From Paenibacillus melissococcoides (GTDB lineage Bacteria; Bacillota; Bacilli; Paenibacillales; Paenibacillaceae): a DNA stretch of 64,000 nucleotides. The DNA is taken from NCBI GenBank assembly GCA_944800085.1, contig CALYLO010000003.1, forward strand, positions 1 through 64,000, given 5' to 3'. The position numbers were made by a program, and so were the translations under genes. Under the pieces are notes generated by a model. The model searched no databases, was not told the DNA's origin, and worked only from the letters and a program-made list of their open reading frames with translations. This document shows, piece after piece, positions 8,444 to 15,449 of the stretch. The first letter of the stretch is position 1; every line of letters begins with the position of its first letter.

Positions 8444-9688
8444 TTGAAGCTTTTTGTCGGTATTGACGTCAGTTCCGAAGAACTGGAAGCCTGTTTGATG
8501 AAATCGGATGGCGACACCCTGGAGACCTTCAAGACCACCAACAATCTGCACGGCGCTTCTTACTTGCGGGATCGCATCATTTCTGCTGCGGTCAAGACAG
8601 CCTGCTCTGAGGTTCATATCGGGCTTGAAGCCACATCCGTCTACAGTTGGCATCCAGCCATGTACTTGCATGAGGATGAGGCCCTTCAACAATTGAATGC
8701 CAAGGTGTTCACCATTAATCCGAAGCTGATTAACAAATTCAAAGACGCTTATGCCGACCTGGACAAAACCGATCGCATCGATGCCTGGATCATTGCAGAC
8801 CGCCTGCGTTTTGGCAGACTCACGACGACTATCGTGATGCAGGAACAGTACATCGCCTTGCAGCGGCTCACTCGCATGCGATTCCATCTCGTACACAACC
8901 TTACCCGCGAGAAGCAATACTTTTTGCAAAATCTGTTCTACAAGTGCAATGCTTTTCGCGCGGAGGTGGACAGTTCCGTGTTCGGCCATGCCATCATGGA
9001 AATGCTCTCGGAAAAGTATAGTCTGGATGAGATGGCGAATATGGATGTCGCCCGTTTGGCTGACTATCTCAAGGACAAGGGGAGAAATCGTTTCCCCGAT
9101 CCCGAACACGTCGCCCGCTGTATTCAAAAGGCGGCTCGGGCCTCGTACCGTCTCTCGAAGGTTGTCGAGGATTCCATTGATTTGGTGCTGGGCACCTCAA
9201 TTCAGTCGATCCGGAGCATCCAGAGTCAGCTTAAAGAGCTCGACAAGGCGATTGAGCGCATTTTAGACGGCATTTCCAGCAGCCAGTGCCTCCGTTCCAT
9301 TCCGGGCATTGATCGGGTCTATGCCGCAGGCATCCTGGCCGAGATCGGCGACATCGACCGCTTCACGGATCAAGCCGCCTTGGCCAAGTATGCGGGTCTG
9401 ACGTGGCGCAAGCACCAATCCGGCTCCTTCGAGGCGGAAGATACAAAGCGCATTCGTTCCGGCAACCGATTCCTTCGCTACTACCTTGTTGAAGCTGCCA
9501 ACTCGGTAAAAAACCGCGACCCGGAATTCGGTGAGTACTACCGGAAGAAATTCAATGAAGTCCCTAAGCATCAACACAAACGTGCCCTCGTCTTAACGGC
9601 AAGAAAACTTGTGCGTCTGGTCGATGTGCTGCTACGCAACGACCAACTCTATACGCCCAGAAGGAAGGTGAAGCCGACAGAGCAATAA
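8444..9688 (+). CDS. IS110-family transposase (DEDD recombinase)
   Basis: A 414-residue protein starting at TTG 8444 behind AGGAGG. The N-terminal DEDD RuvC-like domain shows D8 (VGIDVS), E62 (IGLEATSVY), and D110 and D113 (KTDRID). The C-terminal Transposase_20 domain has LRSIPGIDRVYAAGILAEIGD (about 283-303), and SGNRFLRYYLVEAA (about 344-357) holds the presumed catalytic Ser. The protein is identical to the copy at 15450-16694, although the DNA differs at several silent positions. The gene is complete and looks functional. Confidence 0.95.
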   Translation: MKLFVGIDVSSEELEACLMKSDGDTLETFKTTNNLHGASYLRDRIISAAVKTACSEVHIGLEATSVYSWHPAMYLHEDEALQQLNAKVFTINPKLINKFKDAYADLDKTDRIDAWIIADRLRFGRLTTTIVMQEQYIALQRLTRMRFHLVHNLTREKQYFLQNLFYKCNAFRAEVDSSVFGHAIMEMLSEKYSLDEMANMDVARLADYLKDKGRNRFPDPEHVARCIQKAARASYRLSKVVEDSIDLVLGTSIQSIRSIQSQLKELDKAIERILDGISSSQCLRSIPGIDRVYAAGILAEIGDIDRFTDQAALAKYAGLTWRKHQSGSFEAEDTKRIRSGNRFLRYYLVEAANSVKNRDPEFGEYYRKKFNEVPKHQHKRALVLTARKLVRLVDVLLRNDQLYTPRRKVKPTEQ

Positions 9689-9918
9689 TGCCTTGGCTCA
9701 TGAATTTTCTTCTCTAATTCCCAGTTAAATTATGGTATTTTACTTAATTTTCGACTGGGTCTAGTTTGGTGATGCCTTTTTTGGGATTGATCCTGCTGCA
9801 CGCCAAGGAAATTTTCCAATTCTCATCAATCAGGGACTTGACATCATACCGCTGGACTTTTCTTCAATTATATGACTATATGCCCATATATTCTATACCT
9901 TGAATTGGACTAAATAGA

Positions 9919-9942
9919 GAAAACCCCGGATCGCTCCGGGGT
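9919..9942 (-). terminator. Terminator after the minus-strand phage cargo genes
   Basis: On the minus strand, ACCCCGGAGC pairs with ATCCGGGGT and is followed by TTTCTC. It lies 9 bases beyond the stop at 9951. Confidence 0.75.
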
Positions 9943-9950
9943 GAACAGTT

Positions 9951-10127
9951 TCATTTTTTCGGTCTCGACTTAATATAAATCCGTTCTTTCTTCATTTTTA
10001 CGAAGCCTAACCCCATATCGGCCATCTCCATCTCCATCTCCTTCGCGCCCTGATTCCGTCTGTATGCCTCAACCTGCAGATTCTCCAATCGCTTCTGGAA
10101 CTCCGACTTCTTCCCTTCGTTCGTCAT
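9951..10127 (-). CDS. Small prophage protein, unknown
   Basis: A 58-residue basic protein, MTNEGKKSEFQKRLENLQ and onward, ending IKSRPKK. The start at 10127 is chosen because GGAGGAAGG lies 4 bases before it; an ATG at 10142 would place that SD inside the gene. It overlaps the upstream gene's stop by four bases (ATGA), so the two are coupled. The centre contains an acidic/Met run (KEMEMEMADMGLG). No family recognised. Confidence 0.6.
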   Translation of the reverse strand: MTNEGKKSEFQKRLENLQVEAYRRNQGAKEMEMEMADMGLGFVKMKKERIYIKSRPKK

Positions 10128-10342
10128 TGTTCCTTCCTCCATTCTACCCTTGCCATCTGTTCATATTCTTCCAGCATTTTTAATTGCTCTTTTACGCGAC
10201 GCTCCGCCACTTCTCGTGCTGCTTCCCGGGCTTTTTCTTCAGATAGGAAGCTTTCCCGCCTTACCCGTCTGTTCTTCCCTTCTCCGATGTTATAATCAAA
10301 GTACCAGCGATCCCCGCGTCGTTTGATTCGTGGTATTTCCAT
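10124..10342 (-). CDS. Stand-alone Arm/AP2-type DNA-binding domain protein
   Basis: A 72-residue protein. Residues 4-48 (RIKRRGDRWYFDYNIGEGKN, then RVRRESFLSEEKAREA) resemble the N-terminal arm-binding domain of phage tyrosine integrases: three short strands and a helix, with a conserved W-x-F/Y. It stops there, followed by a charged helix (KEQLKMLEEYEQMARVEW), with no catalytic integrase domain. It could be a small DNA-binding regulator or the relic of an integrase. It is coupled to the small gene downstream. Confidence 0.6.
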   Translation of the reverse strand: MEIPRIKRRGDRWYFDYNIGEGKNRRVRRESFLSEEKAREAAREVAERRVKEQLKMLEEYEQMARVEWRKEQ

Positions 10343-10417
10343 CCTCTTTCATCCTTTCATCCTTTATCAGTCGAATTATGATGTTACATCCAGCATACAT
10401 CATGGGGCGGTTCCGCG

Positions 10418-10762
10418 CTATGATTTCGCCCAATCGAGTAGCGTTTCAATGTGTCCGATGCTAGCGTCACATATATAGGTGATACCGTAAGGTCCGTAGT
10501 ATCCTGCAATGAGCATTCTGCCGTATTTCGTTTCGACTAAAAACTCAAAAGAATAAAAATGCTCCGACTTTGTTATGATTGATTTACGGATCTCGCCCTG
10601 ATGAAGCTTTATTTCAAGACGGCGAACGTCCTCATTTTTCATTACATCCTTTAGTTCATCAATGGTCATGACCATCGCCCCCCTCTTTTTCGGCAACGCT
10701 TGTTCAATTCCGCTTTGTCTGCCGCAAGCCGCTCGCTGCGATTCGAATGTTTTCTTGTTCAT
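10418..10762 (-). CDS. Hypothetical prophage protein
   Basis: A 114-residue protein from ATG 10762, which has GGAGG nine bases upstream. An internal ATG near 10669 (VMTIDELKDVMKN) also has a G-rich SD (GAGGGGGG), so a ~83-residue form is possible. The C-terminal part looks like a small alpha/beta fold (RRLEIKLHQGEIRKSIITKS, then YYGPYGITYICDASIGHIETLLDW). I do not recognise it. It is the last prophage gene before the IS1182-like insertion. Confidence 0.55.
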   Translation of the reverse strand: MNKKTFESQRAACGRQSGIEQALPKKRGAMVMTIDELKDVMKNEDVRRLEIKLHQGEIRKSIITKSEHFYSFEFLVETKYGRMLIAGYYGPYGITYICDASIGHIETLLDWAKS

Positions 10763-10817
10763 CGATTTTTTCCTCCATTATATATATCGTTTCTTGCCTC
10801 TATAGTTCATCCACCGA

Positions 10818-12389
10818 TTAGCCACCGTTTTCGGTGGATGAACGTCGCGTTTGACTCGATATGATAAAATACATTATGATAATTAGGGCTTGCTGAACAT
10901 ATTGCCTTTTAGGCCACAGAGGCTGACGGCACAGATTCAGCAGCAGTCTGAAAATCGGCAAAAAGAGAACGCGCAGCTTGCGTTCGAGATTCATAACAAG
11001 CAGTTGCAGAGCAATGACCGTTTCGCTTGTCTCTCGAAGGCGTGCTCGAATACGCCCCAGTCCGTAGGAGCGTTTGCCTTCTCCGAATTTTCCTTCGATC
11101 GCGTTACGCATTGAAGCATCCTGTCTGGCCTGGTTCCGTTCTGGTTCCGCTTCTTTCTTCGGACGTCCTAAGTTTGGACCACTCAGACGGATGCCGTGCT
11201 CCTTACAATAGCGAAGGTTCTCCCGGTTTCGGTAGATTTGGTCGGCTAGAATGGCTTCCGGATAACATCCATATCGCTGGACGAACGACTCCACGGAAGC
11301 TTTCAGTGTCATGCTTTCGTTGAAGTTATCCCAGGACAGCTTCTCCATCCGAGCGTAACCATCCACCAGACTGATCGCCAGCTTTGCTCCAAACTCGACG
11401 GGAGCATTCACTTTCCCGCGGACAATCGGCCGTACATGCGGTTGGGAAAGACTGACGATTCGATCTTCCACCGAGTGTGTCCGTTTGTCGTACATCTCTT
11501 GCTGTTGACGATACAGCTCGGAAATGACGAGCAATTGCCGATACTGCTGCGAACCCAGTTGATTCAAGCTGCTTTTCGCTGCCAGCATTTCGATGATGCC
11601 AAGATTACGCGAAACATAACGAAGCTGTTTGCCAACCGCTTTCCGGATGGATTTGGCACCCGTTCGCCGTTTCTTGGCGATCTCGAGGTAGCATTTGCGG
11701 GCGGTTTGACGATACGTTCTCGGTTTCTTGGCCTTCCCGACGAAAGGCTCGTGCAGAACATCGATGATCGCTTCGAGTTTTTCCCGCGCCTCGTTCAATA
11801 ATTTCAAATCGGTCGGATACGAGATGTCGGCCGGTGCGCAGGTCGCGTCGAGCATCAAGGTGCCTTTGTTGCATGGTTTCTCTTTGCTTTTGCCGTCTTC
11901 ATTAACGGATGTTCCATCAGAGCCATGGCCGCTGCCTGGAGGATCTTGAGGATCGCTCTTGTTTTGTTCCTGTTTCTTTCGCTCTGCGTCCTCTTCCAAA
12001 ATCCAATCGTTGATTCGTTCAATGACATCCGCACCCAATCGCTTGCGGAAATGGGTCAACAGCGAGTGATGGAACGGAGGCTTATCTTGGAACGCCGGCA
12101 GCCCAAGGAAGTACTGGTAGTACGGATTTTCGGCGATCTGCTGGACCGTCTCTCGATCATCGAGCTGCATACGTTCCTGAATGTACAGCGCTCCCAAAGC
12201 CATACGAACAGACAAAGGGATCTGACCGCGCATTGATTTCTTGAACGACTTCGCGTAGAATTCTTCTGCCCGCCACCACGGGATGATAGCGGCCAGTTGA
12301 ACCCAACGGTTCTCCTTATTTAATTTACCGCCAAACGGCAAGTAGAAATCTTCGAACAACTGAAGCTGGCTTTCGGTTCTACGATACAT
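10818..12389 (-). CDS. IS1182/IS5-type transposase (DDE)
   Basis: A 523-residue transposase. The N-terminal region (WVQLAAIIPW, RMALGALYIQERMQLDDRETVQQI) is the helical DUF772-like domain. Catalytic region: LMLDATCAPADI (about 177-188, first Asp), AILADQIYRNREN (about 375-387, second Asp) and NAIEGKFGEGKRSYGL (Glu), the pattern of the IS1182 group. The reading frame runs through the terminal inverted repeat, so the last ~22 residues (LIIIMYFIISS and on) are encoded by flanking DNA. The element is otherwise intact. Confidence 0.9.
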   Translation of the reverse strand: MYRRTESQLQLFEDFYLPFGGKLNKENRWVQLAAIIPWWRAEEFYAKSFKKSMRGQIPLSVRMALGALYIQERMQLDDRETVQQIAENPYYQYFLGLPAFQDKPPFHHSLLTHFRKRLGADVIERINDWILEEDAERKKQEQNKSDPQDPPGSGHGSDGTSVNEDGKSKEKPCNKGTLMLDATCAPADISYPTDLKLLNEAREKLEAIIDVLHEPFVGKAKKPRTYRQTARKCYLEIAKKRRTGAKSIRKAVGKQLRYVSRNLGIIEMLAAKSSLNQLGSQQYRQLLVISELYRQQQEMYDKRTHSVEDRIVSLSQPHVRPIVRGKVNAPVEFGAKLAISLVDGYARMEKLSWDNFNESMTLKASVESFVQRYGCYPEAILADQIYRNRENLRYCKEHGIRLSGPNLGRPKKEAEPERNQARQDASMRNAIEGKFGEGKRSYGLGRIRARLRETSETVIALQLLVMNLERKLRVLFLPIFRLLLNLCRQPLWPKRQYVQQALIIIMYFIISSQTRRSSTENGG

Positions 12390-12514
12390 GTTGGTTCACT
12401 CCACGTGCACGATTTTTTGCAAGAAATTCGCATTTTCCTTGCATTTTATTTCGAGTTAGAGTCCAGAAATCCTTGTAAAACCTTAGAAAAATGATTGTTC
12501 AGCAAGCCCTAATT
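10881..12514 (-). mobile_element. IS1182-like element with 4-bp AATT target duplication
   Basis: Perfect terminal inverted repeats AGGGCTTGCTGAACA (10885-10899) and its complement (12496-12510) bound a 1626-base element. Each end is followed outward by AATT (10881-10884 and 12511-12514), a palindromic 4-base target duplication. The internal gene is on the minus strand. Confidence 0.88.
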
Positions 12515-12530
12515 AAACCCTTATAAATGC

Positions 12531-12559
12531 TTGTTATATCAACGTTCACAGACTATGAT
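12531..12559 (+). promoter_or_regulatory. SigA-type promoter at the prophage right end
   Basis: TTGTTA (12531-12536), 17-base spacer, TATGAT (12554-12559). It points toward the lepA remnant and hemW, but a terminator (12643-12672) lies between it and hemW. Confidence 0.5.
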
Positions 12560-12598
12560 AAGATTCAAGTAGATACAACAGAATAAACAGATTTCCAT

Positions 12599-12642
12599 AA
12601 GAAGCGTTCATGGCCGTGCTTAAAATTGATGATAATAAGTAG
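12599..12642 (+). other. lepA: attR-like junction: remnant of the lepA 3' end
   Basis: The frame ending TAG 12640-12642 reads EAFMAVLKIDDNK, matching the conserved C-terminus of elongation factor 4 (LepA), which ends P-Q-E-A-F-(M/L)-A-(V/I)-L. Directly upstream the codon that should be Gln reads TAA, so homology to lepA begins right after it (about 12599). A lone lepA tail between prophage DNA and hemW, the usual lepA neighbour, is what a phage that integrates in the lepA 3' end leaves as attR. The intact lepA would lie left of the window. Confidence 0.75.
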
Positions 12643-12672
12643 CGGGGAGGGGGCGGATGCTCCCTCTTTTTT
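12643..12672 (+). terminator. Terminator (original lepA terminator)
   Basis: GGGGAG pairs with CTCCC around a GGGGCGGATG loop, followed by TCTTTTTT. It directly follows the lepA remnant. Confidence 0.65.
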
Positions 12673-12718
12673 CAGAGACAACACGTAAGATAGAAGCAGG
12701 AAATGGGAGGGAATATGC

Positions 12719-13930
12719 ATGACACGGAACGAACGAAGCGAAGGATCCCCTCCTTCGTCTGAAGGCCGCGCTCCGCGCGCGGTCTATATCCACATCCCGT
12801 TCTGCACGAATAAATGCCATTATTGCGATTTTAATTCCTATGTGCTTAAGGGACAGCCGGTGATGGACTACCTGAGAGCGCTGGAGCAAGAAATGGAGCA
12901 TACCGTTCAGCAGCATCCCCCCGGGATGATTGATTCGATATTCGTCGGCGGAGGAACGCCGACCGTCTTGACGCCGGAGCAGATGGAGTATTTTCTGGCC
13001 TCGGTCCGGCGCGCCTTTCCGCAGTGGAGCCCGGATATCGAGTTCACGATGGAAGCCAACCCCGGCACGACCGATGAGGACAAGCTGGAGGTCATGCGGG
13101 AGGGCGGCGTGAACCGGATCAGCTTCGGAGTCCAATCCTTCAACAATGATCTGTTGACCGGCATCGGCCGCATTCATAAAACGGACGACGTCTACCGGAG
13201 CATCGACAACGCGAAGCGGGCCGGATTCGCTAATATGTCCATCGACCTGATGTTCGGCCTGCCGAACCAGACGGTAGAGATGGTAGAGCATAGCGTCAAG
13301 AAAGCGTTGGAGCTCGACCTCCCGCATCTGTCGATTTACAGTCTGAAGGTGGAAGAGAACACGATGTTCCATGCGATGTACCACCGCAATGAGCTGCCGC
13401 TTCCGAGCGAAGAGGAAGAGCTCGACATGTATATGCTCATCATGGATCGGATGAAGGCGGCCGGCTACGAGCAGTACGAGATCAGCAACTTCGCGCGGCC
13501 GGGCTACGCGAGCCGGCATAATACGACTTATTGGCGCAATGAGGACTACTATGGCCTCGGCGCCGGCGCGCACGGCTATGTCGGCCGACAGCGGCATCTG
13601 AACATCAAGGGCGTCACTCCATATAACGAAGCCTGCAAGCAAGGCTTGCCGCGCCTGGATTCATTCCGGGTCGAGGAAGCGGAAGCGATGGAAGATTACA
13701 TGATGGTCGGCCTGCGGATGCTGGAAGGAGTAAGCAGCGAGCGCTTCGCGGAGCAATTCAACGGCGCGCTGCTCGACAAAGTGTTCGCTCAGCCGATTAA
13801 GCGGCTGCTGAAGAAGGGGCTGCTGGAGCCGACGGAAGCGGGCTATCGGTTGACAGAGCAGGGCTTGTTGTTCGGCAATGATGTGTTCGCCGCCTTTGTC
13901 GGCGCGCTGGCGCCAGGAACGGAGCAATAA
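12719..13930 (+). CDS. hemW: HemW, radical SAM haem chaperone
   Basis: A 403-residue protein; SD GGGAGGG. The radical SAM cluster motif CX3CX2C is at C29-C33-C36 (PFCTNKCHYC), preceded by VYIHI. The SAM-binding GGGTPT and EANPGT motifs follow at about residues 77-82 and 114-119, then a HemN C-terminal domain (NTTYWRNEDYYGLGAGAHGYV). HemW inserts haem into acceptor proteins; it was long called coproporphyrinogen dehydrogenase-like (HemN/YggW), but CX2CX2C HemN-specific features are lacking. It usually follows lepA and precedes hrcA, the arrangement interrupted here by the prophage. Confidence 0.92.
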   Translation: MTRNERSEGSPPSSEGRAPRAVYIHIPFCTNKCHYCDFNSYVLKGQPVMDYLRALEQEMEHTVQQHPPGMIDSIFVGGGTPTVLTPEQMEYFLASVRRAFPQWSPDIEFTMEANPGTTDEDKLEVMREGGVNRISFGVQSFNNDLLTGIGRIHKTDDVYRSIDNAKRAGFANMSIDLMFGLPNQTVEMVEHSVKKALELDLPHLSIYSLKVEENTMFHAMYHRNELPLPSEEEELDMYMLIMDRMKAAGYEQYEISNFARPGYASRHNTTYWRNEDYYGLGAGAHGYVGRQRHLNIKGVTPYNEACKQGLPRLDSFRVEEAEAMEDYMMVGLRMLEGVSSERFAEQFNGALLDKVFAQPIKRLLKKGLLEPTEAGYRLTEQGLLFGNDVFAAFVGALAPGTEQ

Positions 13931-13959
13931 CGATAGGCATAGGTCCGCAGCAGACCGTG

Positions 13960-13998
13960 ACCGCCGCAGCTTGATCGAATCAGGTTGCGGCGGTTTTG
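13960..13998 (+). terminator. Terminator after hemW
   Basis: ACCGCCGCA (13960-13968) pairs with TGCGGCGGT (13986-13994), followed by TTTGTTCTATTTT. Confidence 0.8.
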
Positions 13999-14023
13999 TT
14001 CTATTTTACGGCGGAAGCCGGGG

Positions 14024-14206
14024 CTAGCGCTTCAGCAGCAAACGCATGAAGAGGGCAACGGCGAAGCCCATGAACAGCGAACCGATAAGCACACCTGCGA
14101 AGGTGAACACGATGTCGCCCATCGAAGGCTCGATCATTTGCGGAATAACGAACATGGAGCCGATGACCGCGAAAAAGACGGTAATGAATAATACTCTTTT
14201 TGTCAT
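14024..14206 (-). CDS. Small membrane protein, unknown
   Basis: A 60-residue protein starting at ATG 14206 with AGGTGAG about 10 bases upstream. Two hydrophobic segments (RVLFITVFFAVIGSMFVIP and DIVFTFAGVLIGSLFMGFAVALFM) are joined by a short loop, with a basic C-terminus (RLLLKR). Predicted two-helix inner membrane protein; family not recognised. It converges on hemW. Confidence 0.5.
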   Translation of the reverse strand: MTKRVLFITVFFAVIGSMFVIPQMIEPSMGDIVFTFAGVLIGSLFMGFAVALFMRLLLKR

Positions 14207-14387
14207 ACTGCGCTTACTCACCTGCCTTCTTATGACACGATGCGTTATTGCTAGTATGTCCCGGGCAAGGCGAGTCATGTACTTCATGAACAGGTTTCGC
14301 GGCGGCGGCCCGTCTTTGGCGGAAAAATGGATTGATAAGCGTGCAGGAGGCGATAGGGGAGCAGCTTGAGCGAAGGGGAAATTCTCC

Positions 14388-14416
14388 TTGAAAATCTATG
14401 CATCATATTGTATATT
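14388..14416 (+). promoter_or_regulatory. SigA promoter of the GNAT gene
   Basis: TTGAAA (14388-14393), 17-base spacer, TATATT (14411-14416). The predicted start is near 14423. A dyad TGTAT-N4-ATACA (14409-14422) overlaps the -10 box. Confidence 0.6.
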
Positions 14417-14432
14417 CATACATACACCACAA

Positions 14433-14448
14433 TGTGAGGCAGGTCACA
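14433..14448 (+). promoter_or_regulatory. Fnr/ArcR-type operator TGTGA-N6-TCACA
   Basis: TGTGAggcaggTCACA is a perfect match to the Crp/Fnr-family site used by Fnr and ArcR in Firmicutes. Its centre is about +18.5 from the predicted start, a position expected to repress rather than activate. Confidence 0.6.
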
Positions 14449-14464
14449 CTCGGAGGGACTCAAC

Positions 14465-14926
14465 ATGTTACCCATCGTAAGAAAAGCTGTATCGGAAGAC
14501 ATTGACGCTTTAACGGAACTTATTCGTTTTTATGCAGAGCAAGGGATCATGCTTCCTCGTTCCCGCAAGGTGCTGGAGGCGCAATTGGAGCACTTCGTGG
14601 TGGCCGAGCTCGATGAGCGCCTGGTCGGCTGCGGCTCGCTGTGCCAGCTCGGTACCGATCTGGTCGAGATCCGCTCGCTGGGCATCGTGCCGGAATGCAA
14701 GGGCCGGGGCATCGGCTCGCTCCTGGTTGACAAGCTCCTGGAAGAAGCCGAGGCCCGTTCGATACCGAAGGTGATGGCCTTGACATATGAAGCGCGTTTT
14801 TTTCAGAAGAACGGATTCGAGATCGTGGAGAAGGAGATTTTCCCGGAAAAGGTATGGACCGACTGCGTCCACTGCAAAAAGCGGCACTGCTGCGATGAGA
14901 TAGCTGTCTTGAAAGTACTCAACTGA
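14465..14926 (+). CDS. GNAT N-acetyltransferase, short ArgA-like (N-acetylglutamate synthase type)
   Basis: A 153-residue GNAT protein; SD CGGAGGGA. Motif A acetyl-CoA site: EIRSLGIVPECKGRGIGSLLVDKLLEEA (Q/R-x-x-G-x-G/A as CKGRGIGS, about residues 78-85). The N-terminus (IRFYAEQGIMLPRS) and the ending (EKVWTDCVHCKKRHCCDEIAV) with clustered cysteines are typical of the short ArgA-like acetyltransferases that make N-acetylglutamate in the arginine pathway. Substrate is inferred from family resemblance. The gene stands alone behind its own promoter and an Fnr/ArcR-type box. Confidence 0.7.
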   Translation: MLPIVRKAVSEDIDALTELIRFYAEQGIMLPRSRKVLEAQLEHFVVAELDERLVGCGSLCQLGTDLVEIRSLGIVPECKGRGIGSLLVDKLLEEAEARSIPKVMALTYEARFFQKNGFEIVEKEIFPEKVWTDCVHCKKRHCCDEIAVLKVLN

Positions 14927-14944
14927 CTTGGCGGAGGTGAATAT

Positions 14945-15155
14945 ATGAAAAAACCAATCGACACCAAGATTCTGAAGAGAAGAGTAGTGTCCGATCTTGT
15001 ATATATCGTGCTTTGTATTGGAGTAATTATTTATTTTTTGATAACAGAAGAACGGTCTCGATCTCATCTTTATTCCGATTATCGTGCTGGTGCTATTTGT
15101 GGTGATTTTTCGTTATAACTATAAAAAATGGAGAGACAGCAAGCCGCGAAATTAA
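14945..15155 (+). pseudogene. Frameshifted small two-helix membrane protein
   Basis: ATG 14945 (SD GGAGGTGA) opens MKKPIDTKILKRRVVSDLVY then IVLCIGVIIYFLITEERS. The frame continues to a stop at 15118 with non-membrane residues. A +1 or -1 shift near 15057-15062 instead gives LIFIPIIVLVLFVVIFRYNY and a basic ending KKWRDSKPRN, stopping at 15155. That would make a coherent ~70-residue two-helix protein. A real frameshift or a single-base sequencing error are both possible. Confidence 0.55.
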
Positions 15156-15191
15156 TGAAATATCAATGCATGCCCAAAGTACCGAACTGAC

Positions 15192-15221
15192 TTGACAATC
15201 GTCTTGTCCGTTTGGTATTTT
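15192..15221 (+). promoter_or_regulatory. SigA promoter of the hrcA heat-shock operon
   Basis: TTGACA (15192-15197), 18-base spacer, TATTTT (15216-15221). It is followed directly by CIRCE, the standard layout of hrcA-dnaK promoters. It now lies about 1.9 kb upstream of hrcA because of the IS110 insertion. Confidence 0.8.
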
Positions 15222-15232
15222 TGTAGTGACGG

Positions 15233-15259
15233 TTAGCACTCGACGATGATGAGTGCTAA
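15233..15259 (+). promoter_or_regulatory. CIRCE operator (HrcA binding site), perfect
   Basis: TTAGCACTC (15233-15241), nine-base spacer, GAGTGCTAA (15251-15259): an exact consensus CIRCE. HrcA binds it as a repressor when GroE keeps HrcA active. Only ~20 bases separate it from the IS110 end at 15279. Confidence 0.97.
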
Positions 15260-15449
15260 CGGATATCCTACTACATCTAAGTCCAGCGGTATGATGTCAA
15301 GTCCCTGATTGATGAGAATTGGAAAATTTCCTTGGCGTGCAGCAGGATCAATCCCAAAAAAGGCATCACCAAACTAGACCCAGTCGAAAATTAAGTAAAA
15401 TACCATAATTTAACTGGGAATTAGAGAAGAAAATTCATGAGCCAAGGCA

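Larger units (their letters stand above)
8043..9859 (+). mobile_element. IS110-family insertion sequence, left copy
   Basis: Boundaries come from comparison with the inverted copy at 15279-17095. The two match over 1817 bases without length change and diverge abruptly outside CCCTCCTCGTATAG (8043 on) and GCTGGACTT (ending 9859). Ends are therefore good to a few bases. There are no terminal inverted repeats, as expected for IS110. About 400 bases of noncoding DNA precede the transposase gene and about 170 follow it. Confidence 0.85.

Noticed and set aside
12610..12642. Ten-residue leader peptide before hemW
   Set aside because: The residues match the LepA C-terminus and continue upstream in the same frame, so a lepA remnant is the better explanation.
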